A stretch of DNA of 64,000 bases from Alkaliphilus metalliredigens QYMF (GTDB taxonomy: Bacteria; Bacillota; Clostridia; Peptostreptococcales; Natronincolaceae). The position numbers were made by a program, and so were the translations under genes. Shown here piece after piece: positions 7,586 through 15,767 of this stretch. Location: NCBI RefSeq assembly GCF_000016985.1, contig NC_009633.1, forward strand, positions 248,001-312,000. Direction: 5' to 3'. How positions within the stretch are numbered: the stretch's first letter is position 1; the number at the start of each line of letters is the position of its first letter. The notes beneath the pieces were generated by a model. That model was not told where the DNA came from. It searched no databases and worked only from the letters and a program-made list of their open reading frames with translations.

Positions 7586-9124
7586 ATGGCGTCGGTAGTT
7601 AAGGGCTTTTCTTTATTAGGTGTAGATGGGTATGTGGTGGAAGTGGAAACAAAGACCATTGATTCACAGCCAATGATATCCATTGTGGGATTGGGCGATA
7701 CGGCCATCAAAGAGGCCAAGGAGCGTTTAGAGGCAGTACTAAACCATGGGGATTATCATTTTCCTAAAATGAAAATTGTGATTAATCTAGCTCCCAGTGA
7801 TCTAAAAAAAGCCGGCACACATTTCGACCTAGCCATGGCTGTCGGACTTTTAATGGAATCGGGGCAGATCAGACCCAAGGAAATACAAAAATATGGATTT
7901 ATTGGAGAGCTATCCTTAAATGCCAAACTAAGATCCTGTGTTGGGGTGTTGCCTATGGTGATGGCTGCTAAGGAATCGGGAATAAAAAATATCATTGTAT
8001 CTAAGGAGAATATTCAAGAGGCCTCCTTAGTACAAGGAATGAATATATTTGGGTTTTCAGCCTTAAAGGAAGTTGCAGATTTTTTGGAGGGTAAAAAGGA
8101 ATATGAAATTCCCCTGGAATTAACCCCTAAGCATCAGGAACAGCATCTTTATGGATTGGATTTCAATGAAGTACAAGGTCAGGATGCCATGATTGAATAC
8201 ATTGTGGTGGCGGCAGCTGGTGGGCATAACTTGTTGATGATTGGCGCTCCAGGCTGCGGAAAGTCCATGATTGCCAAAAGAATCCCCACGGTTTTACCTA
8301 GTATGATGGAGGCAGAATCACTAGAGGTGACTAAGATTTATAGTGTGGCGGGGTTATTGAGGAAACGGGGATATCTCATTGAAGACAGACCCTTCAGAGC
8401 CCCTCATCATAATGCTTCTACAAACTCTCTAATCGGTGGAGGAAATAACGCATTACCGGGGGAAATTTCTTTGTCCCATAATGGAGTTCTCTTTTTAGAT
8501 GAAATTGCTGAATTCAACAAAAAAACATTGGAGGCCTTACGGCAACCCATGGAGGATAGAAGGGTCACTATTTCAAGGGTGCGGTATACCAATACGTATC
8601 CAGCTAACTTTATGCTGGTGGCGGCCATGAATCCTTGTCCCTGTGGTCATTATGGCAGTGACCGATGCCAATGTAGTGATTATGAAGTCATTAAATATAG
8701 ACAAAAGATTTCTGGACCCATCCTAGATCGAATGGATATCCAGAAGTATGTGCAACCAGTGGATTTTTTACAGCTCTCTGAGCACACGTCGGGAAGGAGC
8801 TCTGCAGAACTTCGTGAAAGGGTAGAGTTTGCCCGGGACATTCAAAAGACCAGATATGCTTCAATGGAAGCAATTAACTGTAATGCCCAGATGACCCCTT
8901 CATTAATTAAGGAGTACTGTGAATTGGAGGCGGATGGCACAAAGCTATTGCGCTTAGCCTATGATCGATTTCAATATAGTGCCAGAACTTTTCATAAGTT
9001 TTTAAAGGTAGGGAGAACATTTGCAGACATGGAAGGGTCTGAGAAAATTAGAAAAAAAGACATTGCAGCGGCATTGATGGCCCGGGATCTTGATAAGGAA
9101 CAGGCAGGAATGTTGGTGTTATAG
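7586..9124 (+). CDS. comM: ComM/YifB family Mg-chelatase-like AAA+ ATPase
   Basis: The protein has 512 residues from the ATG at 7586. The ribosome site AAAGGAGGAG at 7571-7580 favours this over the upstream in-frame TTG at 7559. The N-terminal ChlI-like domain has LLGVDGYVVEVE, VGLGDTAIKEAKERL and INLAPSDLKKAGTHFDLAMA. The AAA+ module has Walker A GAPGCGKSM at about residue 219, the FRAPHHNAS motif, LFLDEIAEF Walker B and the CPCGHYG zinc-like motif. ComM is a branch-migration helicase that helps integrate DNA in natural transformation. It is followed 11 bases later by dprA, another transformation gene. Confidence 0.93.
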   Translation: MASVVKGFSLLGVDGYVVEVETKTIDSQPMISIVGLGDTAIKEAKERLEAVLNHGDYHFPKMKIVINLAPSDLKKAGTHFDLAMAVGLLMESGQIRPKEIQKYGFIGELSLNAKLRSCVGVLPMVMAAKESGIKNIIVSKENIQEASLVQGMNIFGFSALKEVADFLEGKKEYEIPLELTPKHQEQHLYGLDFNEVQGQDAMIEYIVVAAAGGHNLLMIGAPGCGKSMIAKRIPTVLPSMMEAESLEVTKIYSVAGLLRKRGYLIEDRPFRAPHHNASTNSLIGGGNNALPGEISLSHNGVLFLDEIAEFNKKTLEALRQPMEDRRVTISRVRYTNTYPANFMLVAAMNPCPCGHYGSDRCQCSDYEVIKYRQKISGPILDRMDIQKYVQPVDFLQLSEHTSGRSSAELRERVEFARDIQKTRYASMEAINCNAQMTPSLIKEYCELEADGTKLLRLAYDRFQYSARTFHKFLKVGRTFADMEGSEKIRKKDIAAALMARDLDKEQAGMLVL

Positions 9125-9135
9125 GGGGAAAGACG

Positions 9136-10272
9136 ATGCTGTATTGGATTTGGCTGAGTGAAGTGAAGGGAATCGGTCCCGTTATGCAAAAGCGATTATT
9201 GGCATACTTACAATCCCCTAAAGCTATTTATACTGCATCCAGTGAGGAACTCATGAATGTGCCGGGGATCGGATGCCATTTAGCCGAGGAAATTACTACT
9301 TCATCCTTGAAAAGAGCCCAGGAAATCCTTGGAATGTGCAATGGATTGAACATCCAACTCTTAACATTTCACGATGAACGATACCCATCAAGGGCTAAGG
9401 AGTACCCCCTATGTCCTATTTTATTATACTATAGAGGTCATCTAGTAGAAAATAGCATTGGTGTGGGCATTGTAGGGGCCAGAAGGTGTTCTTCCTATGG
9501 AAAAGAAATTGCTAAGCAAGCGGGGCAATATTTAGCGCAAAATAACATCCCTGTCATCAGTGGCATGGCCAAGGGAATAGATGGTTATGCCCATATTTCA
9601 TGCTTAAAGGCTGGGGGTTATACATTGGCTTTCTTAGGCAGTGGGGTGGATATTTGTTACCCAAAGGAGCATGATGAATTAATGGCAAGGATCATGGAAA
9701 GCGGTGCCGTGCTTTCTCAGTATCCCCCGGAAACAAAACCAAAGCCTCAGTATTTTCCCAAAAGAAATGCCTTGATTAGTGCCTGGTCAGAAAAAATATT
9801 GGTGGTAGAGGCGGGTGCTAAAAGTGGGGCCTTAATCACAGCACAATATACTAAGCAGCTTAAAAGAGAAGTGTTAGCCGTTCCCAATCAAATTTATAGT
9901 CAAATGGGAAAGGGAACAAATCAATTAATCAAAGAAGGGGCAACAATATACTTAGGACCAGAACAACTCATAAACACGGAACCAGTCATGAATGTAGAAG
10001 CAAAAATCATAGGGGATAATGGACTAAAACCTGTCAAAGGAAACAAAAAGAGAAAAGCCATGGAAGCTATGAAAATTGCCAGCCCACAAGTGAATACACC
10101 AACAGAGCAACGGGTGATAGATGCACTATTTGGGACCCCCAAAACCATGGCTCAAATAGTAGAAGAAACTAAGTTACAGCAGTTAGTATTACTGGAGGTC
10201 ATGACAATACTAGAGCTAGAGGGAAAAATTAGTTCATTACCAGGAGGGAAATGGGTTAAGGAGGTGATATAA
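9136..10272 (+). CDS. dprA: DNA-processing protein DprA
   Basis: This 378-residue protein loads RecA on single-stranded DNA during transformation. An N-terminal helix-hairpin-helix-like region (NVPGIGCHLAEEI) precedes the Rossmann-fold DprA core. The core includes IGVGIVGARRCSSYGKEIA, VISGMAKGIDGYAHISCLKAGG, FLGSGVDICYPKEH, FPKRNALISAWSEKILVVEAGAKSGALIT and GTNQLIKEGA. A C-terminal winged helix (about residues 315-378) completes the family layout. The ATG has AGGGGGAAAG upstream. It forms a two-gene unit with comM. The predicted competence role is from family knowledge; no other competence genes are seen here. Confidence 0.95.
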   Translation: MLYWIWLSEVKGIGPVMQKRLLAYLQSPKAIYTASSEELMNVPGIGCHLAEEITTSSLKRAQEILGMCNGLNIQLLTFHDERYPSRAKEYPLCPILLYYRGHLVENSIGVGIVGARRCSSYGKEIAKQAGQYLAQNNIPVISGMAKGIDGYAHISCLKAGGYTLAFLGSGVDICYPKEHDELMARIMESGAVLSQYPPETKPKPQYFPKRNALISAWSEKILVVEAGAKSGALITAQYTKQLKREVLAVPNQIYSQMGKGTNQLIKEGATIYLGPEQLINTEPVMNVEAKIIGDNGLKPVKGNKKRKAMEAMKIASPQVNTPTEQRVIDALFGTPKTMAQIVEETKLQQLVLLEVMTILELEGKISSLPGGKWVKEVI

Positions 10273-10376
10273 ATGAAAGAAATTAAGAGAAGATATAGAG
10301 TAAGTAATCTATAAACGCAGGATAGATCGACTATAAAGACATTTATCCCTAAATAATAAAATAGGAAGTTGATAAT

Positions 10377-11870
10377 ATGAAGATAGAAAAATTAAAAGAG
10401 ATAATAAGTGGTGGTGAAAACATCACTGTAGAGTTTAAAGAAAGTAAAAATAAGCTTAATAAGGATGTATATGAATCGGTCTGTGCATTTTTAAACCGTT
10501 ACGGGGGTCATCTTTTCCTAGGAGTTAAAGATAACGGTGATATTACCGGTGTTGATAAAGATTCGGTGGAGCAGCTCAAGAAAAACTTTGTGACATCTTT
10601 AAATAACCCTCAAATGCTTAATCCAACCTTTTATTTAAACATTGAAGATGTTGAAGTTGAGGGGAACGTAATTTTGTACATAAACATACCAGAAAGTTCA
10701 CAGGTGCATCGTTGTAAAGGAAAGATTTTTGATAGAAATGAAGATGGAGACTTTAATATAACTGATAACACAACCTTAGTTTCAAAGCTGTACATGAGAA
10801 AACAAAGCACTTACACAGAGAATAAGATTTTTCCCTATGCTGAAATGGAAGAACTGGAATCAGAGGTATTCACAAAGGTTAGAAAGCTAGCAGCAAATCA
10901 GAAAGCGAATCATCCCTGGACCTCAATGGATGACTTGGAAATTCTCAAGAGCGTCGGACTATACTTAAGAGATCCCAATACTGGGAAGCAGGGCATTACA
11001 TTAGGAGGCATCTTGATTTTTGGTAAAGAAGAATCGATTCATGCAGCTCTCCCACATCATAGAACAGATGCCATTTTACGCAGAGAAAACTTGGACCGTT
11101 ATGATGATCGAGATGACATTCGAGTAAATCTTATAAGAAGCTATGAAAGGTTAATGCAGTTCATAGCAAAACATCTAAATGATAAGTTTTACTTGGAAGG
11201 TGACCAACGGGTGAGTTTAAGAGATAAGATATTTAGAGAAGCGATTTCCAACCTATTAATCCATAGAGAATTCTCAAATCCATTCCCGGCGAAATTGGTA
11301 ATCGAAATGAATCGAGTATACATTGAAAATAGCAACAAACCTCATGGAAATGGGATCATTGATCCGGAGAACTTTTCTCCTTATCCCAAGAACCCGACGA
11401 TAGCAAAGTTTTTTAAGGAGATAGGATGGGTTGACGAGCTTGGTTCAGGAGTAAGAAACATTTATAAATACAATAAGATTTACTCAGGAGCGGATCCGGA
11501 ATTTATTGAGGGAGATATATTTAAAACTATTATTCCTTTTAAACCTCTAGCAAGTACCCACGTTAACATGGATAGTAGTACCCATGTTAGTACCCATGTT
11601 AGTACCCATGTTAATAATACAAATGAGGATGAAAAGATAAAAGCCTTACTAGAATTTTGCCAAGAGCCAAGATCAAGAAGCGAAATTCAGGATTTTCTTA
11701 GACTTAAGAGTAGAAAGCATACTTTATCAAAGTTTATAAATCCACTAGTAAGGGGTGGATTATTAAAACTAACTATACCTGATAAACCTAGAAGTCCAAA
11801 ACAAAAATATTACTGTGAAAATAGATGGAAAGAACAACGAACCCAGGGTGCCAGGCACTTAACCTATTGA
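10377..11870 (+). CDS. AlbA_2 (Schlafen-like) / HATPase_c_4 transcriptional regulator-type protein
   Basis: The 497-residue protein begins with an AlbA_2 domain (GENITVEFKESKNKLNKD..ESVCAFLNRYGGHLFLGVKDNG). An HATPase_c_4 region follows at about residues 275-385 (DKIFREAISNLLIHREF, then ELGSGVRNIYKYN), and then a winged helix. Such proteins are often annotated as ATP-dependent DNA helicase-related or HTH regulators; the biochemical role is unsettled. Residues 390-415 contain STHV repeats from a 12-base tandem repeat at 11577-11612. The last residues (TQGARHLTY) and the stop are contributed by a REP element at 11847, so the native C-terminus has been replaced. Part of this gene is duplicated at 26917. 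Confidence 0.85.
   Translation: MKIEKLKEIISGGENITVEFKESKNKLNKDVYESVCAFLNRYGGHLFLGVKDNGDITGVDKDSVEQLKKNFVTSLNNPQMLNPTFYLNIEDVEVEGNVILYINIPESSQVHRCKGKIFDRNEDGDFNITDNTTLVSKLYMRKQSTYTENKIFPYAEMEELESEVFTKVRKLAANQKANHPWTSMDDLEILKSVGLYLRDPNTGKQGITLGGILIFGKEESIHAALPHHRTDAILRRENLDRYDDRDDIRVNLIRSYERLMQFIAKHLNDKFYLEGDQRVSLRDKIFREAISNLLIHREFSNPFPAKLVIEMNRVYIENSNKPHGNGIIDPENFSPYPKNPTIAKFFKEIGWVDELGSGVRNIYKYNKIYSGADPEFIEGDIFKTIIPFKPLASTHVNMDSSTHVSTHVSTHVNNTNEDEKIKALLEFCQEPRSRSEIQDFLRLKSRKHTLSKFINPLVRGGLLKLTIPDKPRSPKQKYYCENRWKEQRTQGARHLTY
11552..11612 (+). repeat. 12-base tandem repeat encoding STHV units
   Basis: One AGTACCCACGTT unit (11552-11563) and three perfect AGTACCCATGTT units (11577-11612) encode Ser-Thr-His-Val repeats in frame between the ATPase-like domain and the winged helix of the AlbA_2 protein. 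Copy number could vary by slippage without shifting the frame. Confidence 0.8.
11847..11868 (+). repeat. REP element fused to the end of the AlbA_2 gene
   Basis: A GTGCCAGGCACTTAACC core preceded by CGAACCCAG. It supplies the final codons and TGA stop of the upstream gene. It directly abuts the duplicated LCP gene fragment that starts at about 11869. Confidence 0.8.
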
Positions 11871-12190
11871 AATGCACCTACTGGAGATTTTGCAAGAATA
11901 GAACAACAACAAAGGTTTATGAAGGCCTTATTCCAGCAAACGAAGGAGAAAGGTAAGTTCTCTGATGTGCTACCTTTATATTTTAAAATGCAAAGCAAGA
12001 TATTTACCAACCTAGAGATAGATCAGACGGGTGCGCTACTGTTATTCTTAAAGAGCGTACAGTCAGAGAATATCGAATTATTTACCCTTCGAGGAGAAGG
12101 TATGATTATAGATGGTATCTATTATATAGATATTGATGAAGACTATATGAAAGAAATTTTTCGATAAAATTAAGTGAAATGGTGCAATGA
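11869..12190 (+). pseudogene. Duplicated 3' fragment of the LCP gene, framed by REP elements
   Basis: This stretch is almost identical to 4896-5217, covering about the last 100 codons of the LCP gene plus roughly 20 bases after its stop. Only a handful of substitutions are visible. It starts immediately after the REP at 11847 and ends in the REP at 12189. It lacks the membrane anchor, the LCP catalytic motifs and a start, although an internal ATG at 11919 leaves an 82-codon open frame. The close similarity implies a recent copy event, and the REP borders suggest the repeat machinery was involved. Confidence 0.85.
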
Positions 12191-12210
12191 TGCCAGGTAC
12201 TTAACTTATT
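12189..12210 (+). repeat. REP element
   Basis: A GATGCCAGGTACTTAACTT variant closing the duplicated LCP fragment. At the parental locus (5213) the same GATGCC bases run into a different element. From here to 12696 no gene is seen: the gap holds the terminator at 12273, a possible promoter (TTGTGA.. TATGAT at about 12378-12421) and another REP at 12516. Confidence 0.75.
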
Positions 12211-12272
12211 ATGATGAAAATCGTCCCCACGTATCACAAGGAGACCAGTTAGTATCATTACAATAAAGAAAA

Positions 12273-12318
12273 GAACACTTCATTAGTCACATTTCGGAGA
12301 TAATGAAGTGTTCTTTTT
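12273..12318 (+). terminator. Strong terminator hairpin, copy A of a duplicated block
   Basis: Perfect 13-base arms GAACACTTCATTA (12273-12285) and TAATGAAGTGTTC (12301-12313) flank a 15-base loop and are followed by TTTTT. A second copy with the same loop lies at 27283-27328. In both places the hairpin follows REP-bounded gene fragments. Confidence 0.8.
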
Positions 12319-12515
12319 ATTGTTTAATGATAAACCTTTAGTTGTCATGGATATCAATCTAAAAAGGATAAAATTTGATTGTGAATTAAAAGATTTTTCC
12401 AATCAATGTATTATGATATGATAGATGAAATGAAAATAATAAAAATATTTTATTGAGGAGAACGGACCCATACGCTACTGTCATACACCATGATGAATTA
12501 ATAGAATAAACCCGA

Positions 12516-12533
12516 GGTGCCAGGCAGTGCGCC
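12516..12533 (+). repeat. REP variant with extended core
   Basis: GGTGCCAGGCAGTGCGCC: the usual core is interrupted by AGTGC, as in the copy at 35998. A related, decayed version may lie near 61065-61082 (GGCACTGCGCC). Confidence 0.55.
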
Positions 12534-12696
12534 AAGATAAGGGCGTGTATACACAAGGTGTTGACGCTCTATTTGAGCCACCTTCATGAGGAATGTGGTT
12601 TCTCCTGGCCCTTGCCTCAATACTTATTTGTATAGTTTAAAAGATACAATGCAGAAAAAGTGTAAGCAGTAAGACTAAAACTTCAGGGGGAATGAG

Positions 12697-15663
12697 ATGA
12701 ATTACAAAACAGAAGCGATAACCAAATATTTAAGGAGTGCTGTGGCGGCCCAAGCGAATATGGGAATTGATTTTAAGAAAGATGAATTTCATATCATTGA
12801 CAAAGAAGATTTAATCCAAGGGAAAATAGGGCTAGAGGTATGTCAAAGTATTTTTGCAGAGGCCAGCAAAAGTGCCTTTGAGAATGAGAATGAATCAAAT
12901 GAAAAATCCTTTATAAAAGTCATTATTTGTGCCAAAGCAATAAAAACAATCTTCGAAGCTAATGAAAAAACACAGGATGAAATAGACGAATTAACGGGGA
13001 TCTTCTATATACCGGTAATTTTGGACCAGCAGGGAATGCTCTCTTATAATCAAATTGACAAAAAGATTCCTTGGTTTCCAAGGGAATATCTACATCCTAT
13101 GGTTGAACCTAAGCTAGCAATAGGGAATGCCGAGACAGTGGATGATTATATCAGCAATCATGTAGACCAAATCGAAAAAATAAAATCTTGGTCTGATTAT
13201 ACTGCCTTTTTCAAGACATTTTATGAGTCTATAGCGGAATCGAAGTTTGAGGAGAAGACCATCAGAAATATGGAGGACCAAGCGTCTGCCCTTGAGTTAG
13301 AAAATAATATGTATGTTTTCATAGATAAAACGGTTCATTCTACCTTCCACATTATGAGGTTGTACAATCATTTAATGAAGGAGGATCAGCCGAAGCCCCT
13401 TTATGATAATTTCATATCCACGGAAATAGCCAATATCAATCCCCTTGTAGAAAATGACATAGCTAGGATGCAAGTCCATTCGGGTCAGATGGGTGGAGAA
13501 TATTCTTTATCCCCTTCACAAAGGGAAGCAGTCAACCACTTCAACTGTATGGAGGATGGGGAGATTTTGGCGGTGAATGGACCCCCGGGCACAGGCAAAA
13601 CTACTCTGCTGCAATCCATTGTTGCAGATATGTATGTTAAAAGAGCGTTGAACCAGGAAAAGGCGCCGTTGGTTGTAGCTTCTTCAACCAACAATCAAGC
13701 AGTAACCAATATCATTGCTTCCTTTGGAAACATCAAAAAAATGGGAATATCCAATCTGGAAGAAAGATGGATCGAAGGCGTCGATAGCTTTGCTGCCTAT
13801 TTCCCATCGGGGTCAAAAATAAAAGAAGCAAAGAGTCAAGGCTATCAATATACCAATCAAAAAGGGGAGTTCTTTTTTTCCGATGTTGAGGATAAAGGAA
13901 ATATAGAAAAGTCTGAAGGGAAGCTAATAGAAAGCTGTAATGAATATTTTAAAACCCAATACAAAGATATTAATGCCTGCAAGAATAGGTTACATGAGGA
14001 ATTGTTATTTTTCGAAAAGAGCAAAAATACTTTGTTGTCATTGGCTCAGGAAGCTGCTCAATATGATTTGAACGGACAGACATTAGATCAATATCTTATT
14101 GGTTTACAAGATGAAATGAAAGTGAAACAGGAAGTGGTTTCTACTATTGGTCAAAGAGTCAAGGATTGGGAGGACTGCTACAACCGTATGCCGTTTTTCT
14201 GTAAGCTGTTGAAGTTTATCAAGCCATTTTCTCGAAAAATTCAAACAGCATTCAGATTGTTTATGAATAATGAAGAGCAAGGTTTTATTAATGAATATAT
14301 GAGCCTTGATGAAATTAAAGAAAAATATAGCCAGCAATATGCTGTGTATAATAAAGGAACTTATGATCTGAGGAAGAAAAAAGATTCAGTAGAAAAAATC
14401 AAAAGTCGATATGATAAGGAACTGAAGGAGCTAGAACGGCATCATATCTTTTTTTATGAAAAGGAAGAAGAAAAATATAGGCTTGAGATGGACTTTATCA
14501 ATGATGTATTGGATAAAAAAATCAGATATATAACATTTTGGTTGGCGGTTCATTATTATGAGTGCAGATGGGTCAGCGGTGAGGACAAACTGTCGAAGAA
14601 GCAGAAGGGAAGAAATTTTAAAAATGTTTTAGACCAGTTTTACAGTAGGCTTAGTATGATTACACCATGCCTGGTGATGACATTTTACATGCTGCCTAGG
14701 CAGTTTTTAGCATATGGAGATCAAAAAAACTTTTTTCTCTACAACTACATTGACTTACTCATTGTTGATGAGGCGGGACAGGTATCTCCTGAAATTGCTG
14801 CCGGTGCCTTTTCCCTTGCTAAAAAAGCCATTGTCGTGGGGGATATTTATCAGATCGAGCCAATATGGGCTATCAACCCAGGTCTGGACAAGGCGTTGGC
14901 ATGGTCCCATGGTGTCGTCGAATCTTTGGGTGAGTTTGAATTGTTAGAAAAAGCAGGGTTAAATACTTCCAGATCAAGCGTGATGAAAGTTGCTGCTAAA
15001 TGCTGCAAATATGAAAAATTCGATGAAAGAGGCTTATTCCTAAGGGAGCATCGTCGTTGCTATGATGAAATTATTAACTACAGCAATAAATTGGTGTATA
15101 AAGGAAATCTCCAGCCTATGAGGGGAAAGGGCAGTCAGGATCAAAAACTTGCCATCAAGGAATGGCCTCAAATGGGATTTAGACAGGTGGACACAGATGT
15201 TTCCTACCGGAAGGGCAACAGTCGATGCAATCAAAGGGAAGCTGAAAAAATTGTAGCCTGGTTAAAGGGAAATGTAAACTTGATTGAAGAAGTCTATTCA
15301 CAAGAACCGGTGGAAAACCTAGTAGGGGTGATTACTCCCTTTAGGGCACAGGTTGGCTGCATCAAGAAGGAGTTAAAAAAGCAGATGCCAAGATATGCTA
15401 CTAAAATTAGTATCGGCACAGTACATACCTTTCAAGGGGCAGAAAGAAGGATCATTATATTGTCTACGGTGTATGGAAGGCATGATGGATGCTTTTTTAT
15501 TGATGAAAATGAAAGTTTGATGAATGTGGCAGTTTCACGGGCAAAGGATAATTTTTTTGTATTTGGAGACATCAATTGCTTGAAGGATACCCAAAATAGT
15601 GCAAGTGGATTGCTTAAAAAAGCGATTGGTTCAAATGCCGTGCCTACGGTAGCAACCCAGTAG
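12697..15663 (+). CDS. Large superfamily 1 (UPF1/DNA2-like) AAA helicase
   Basis: The 988-residue protein has an unusual N-terminal region of about 280 residues, then Walker A GPPGTGKTTLLQ at about residue 296. A long, partly coiled insertion spans about residues 400-640. Next come motif II DEAGQVSPE, REHRRC (motif IV-like), GVITPFRAQV, GTVHTFQGAERRIIILSTVYG (motif V) and NVAVSRAKDNFFVFGD (motif VI). This is the SF1B AAA_11/AAA_12 layout. Family members act on RNA or DNA, and large stand-alone versions are found in defence islands. It is a single gene with no nuclease domain visible. Its stop lies in a REP, so the native C-terminus may be altered. The start has CAGGGGGAATG. Confidence 0.85.
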   Translation: MNYKTEAITKYLRSAVAAQANMGIDFKKDEFHIIDKEDLIQGKIGLEVCQSIFAEASKSAFENENESNEKSFIKVIICAKAIKTIFEANEKTQDEIDELTGIFYIPVILDQQGMLSYNQIDKKIPWFPREYLHPMVEPKLAIGNAETVDDYISNHVDQIEKIKSWSDYTAFFKTFYESIAESKFEEKTIRNMEDQASALELENNMYVFIDKTVHSTFHIMRLYNHLMKEDQPKPLYDNFISTEIANINPLVENDIARMQVHSGQMGGEYSLSPSQREAVNHFNCMEDGEILAVNGPPGTGKTTLLQSIVADMYVKRALNQEKAPLVVASSTNNQAVTNIIASFGNIKKMGISNLEERWIEGVDSFAAYFPSGSKIKEAKSQGYQYTNQKGEFFFSDVEDKGNIEKSEGKLIESCNEYFKTQYKDINACKNRLHEELLFFEKSKNTLLSLAQEAAQYDLNGQTLDQYLIGLQDEMKVKQEVVSTIGQRVKDWEDCYNRMPFFCKLLKFIKPFSRKIQTAFRLFMNNEEQGFINEYMSLDEIKEKYSQQYAVYNKGTYDLRKKKDSVEKIKSRYDKELKELERHHIFFYEKEEEKYRLEMDFINDVLDKKIRYITFWLAVHYYECRWVSGEDKLSKKQKGRNFKNVLDQFYSRLSMITPCLVMTFYMLPRQFLAYGDQKNFFLYNYIDLLIVDEAGQVSPEIAAGAFSLAKKAIVVGDIYQIEPIWAINPGLDKALAWSHGVVESLGEFELLEKAGLNTSRSSVMKVAAKCCKYEKFDERGLFLREHRRCYDEIINYSNKLVYKGNLQPMRGKGSQDQKLAIKEWPQMGFRQVDTDVSYRKGNSRCNQREAEKIVAWLKGNVNLIEEVYSQEPVENLVGVITPFRAQVGCIKKELKKQMPRYATKISIGTVHTFQGAERRIIILSTVYGRHDGCFFIDENESLMNVAVSRAKDNFFVFGDINCLKDTQNSASGLLKKAIGSNAVPTVATQ

Positions 15664-15683
15664 TGCCAAGCACTTAATTTATT
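15662..15683 (+). repeat. REP element at the helicase stop
   Basis: An AGTGCCAAGCACTTAATT copy preceded by GCAACCCAGT. The helicase TAG stop (15661-15663) overlaps it. TTAAGTGC at about 15710 can pair with GCACTTAA in the repeat, giving a larger hairpin that may act as a terminator. Confidence 0.7.
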
Positions 15684-15767
15684 TTTTCTACTATTTCATT
15701 TTTGTTTGCTTAAGTGCAAAAATTTCTAAGAGTTTGAAGAGGTTTTGAAGGAGTTGATGGCGTCAGT

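Noticed and set aside
11919-12167. Independent 82-residue protein
   Set aside because: It is the copied tail of the LCP gene, without promoter, proper ribosome site or LCP catalytic motifs.
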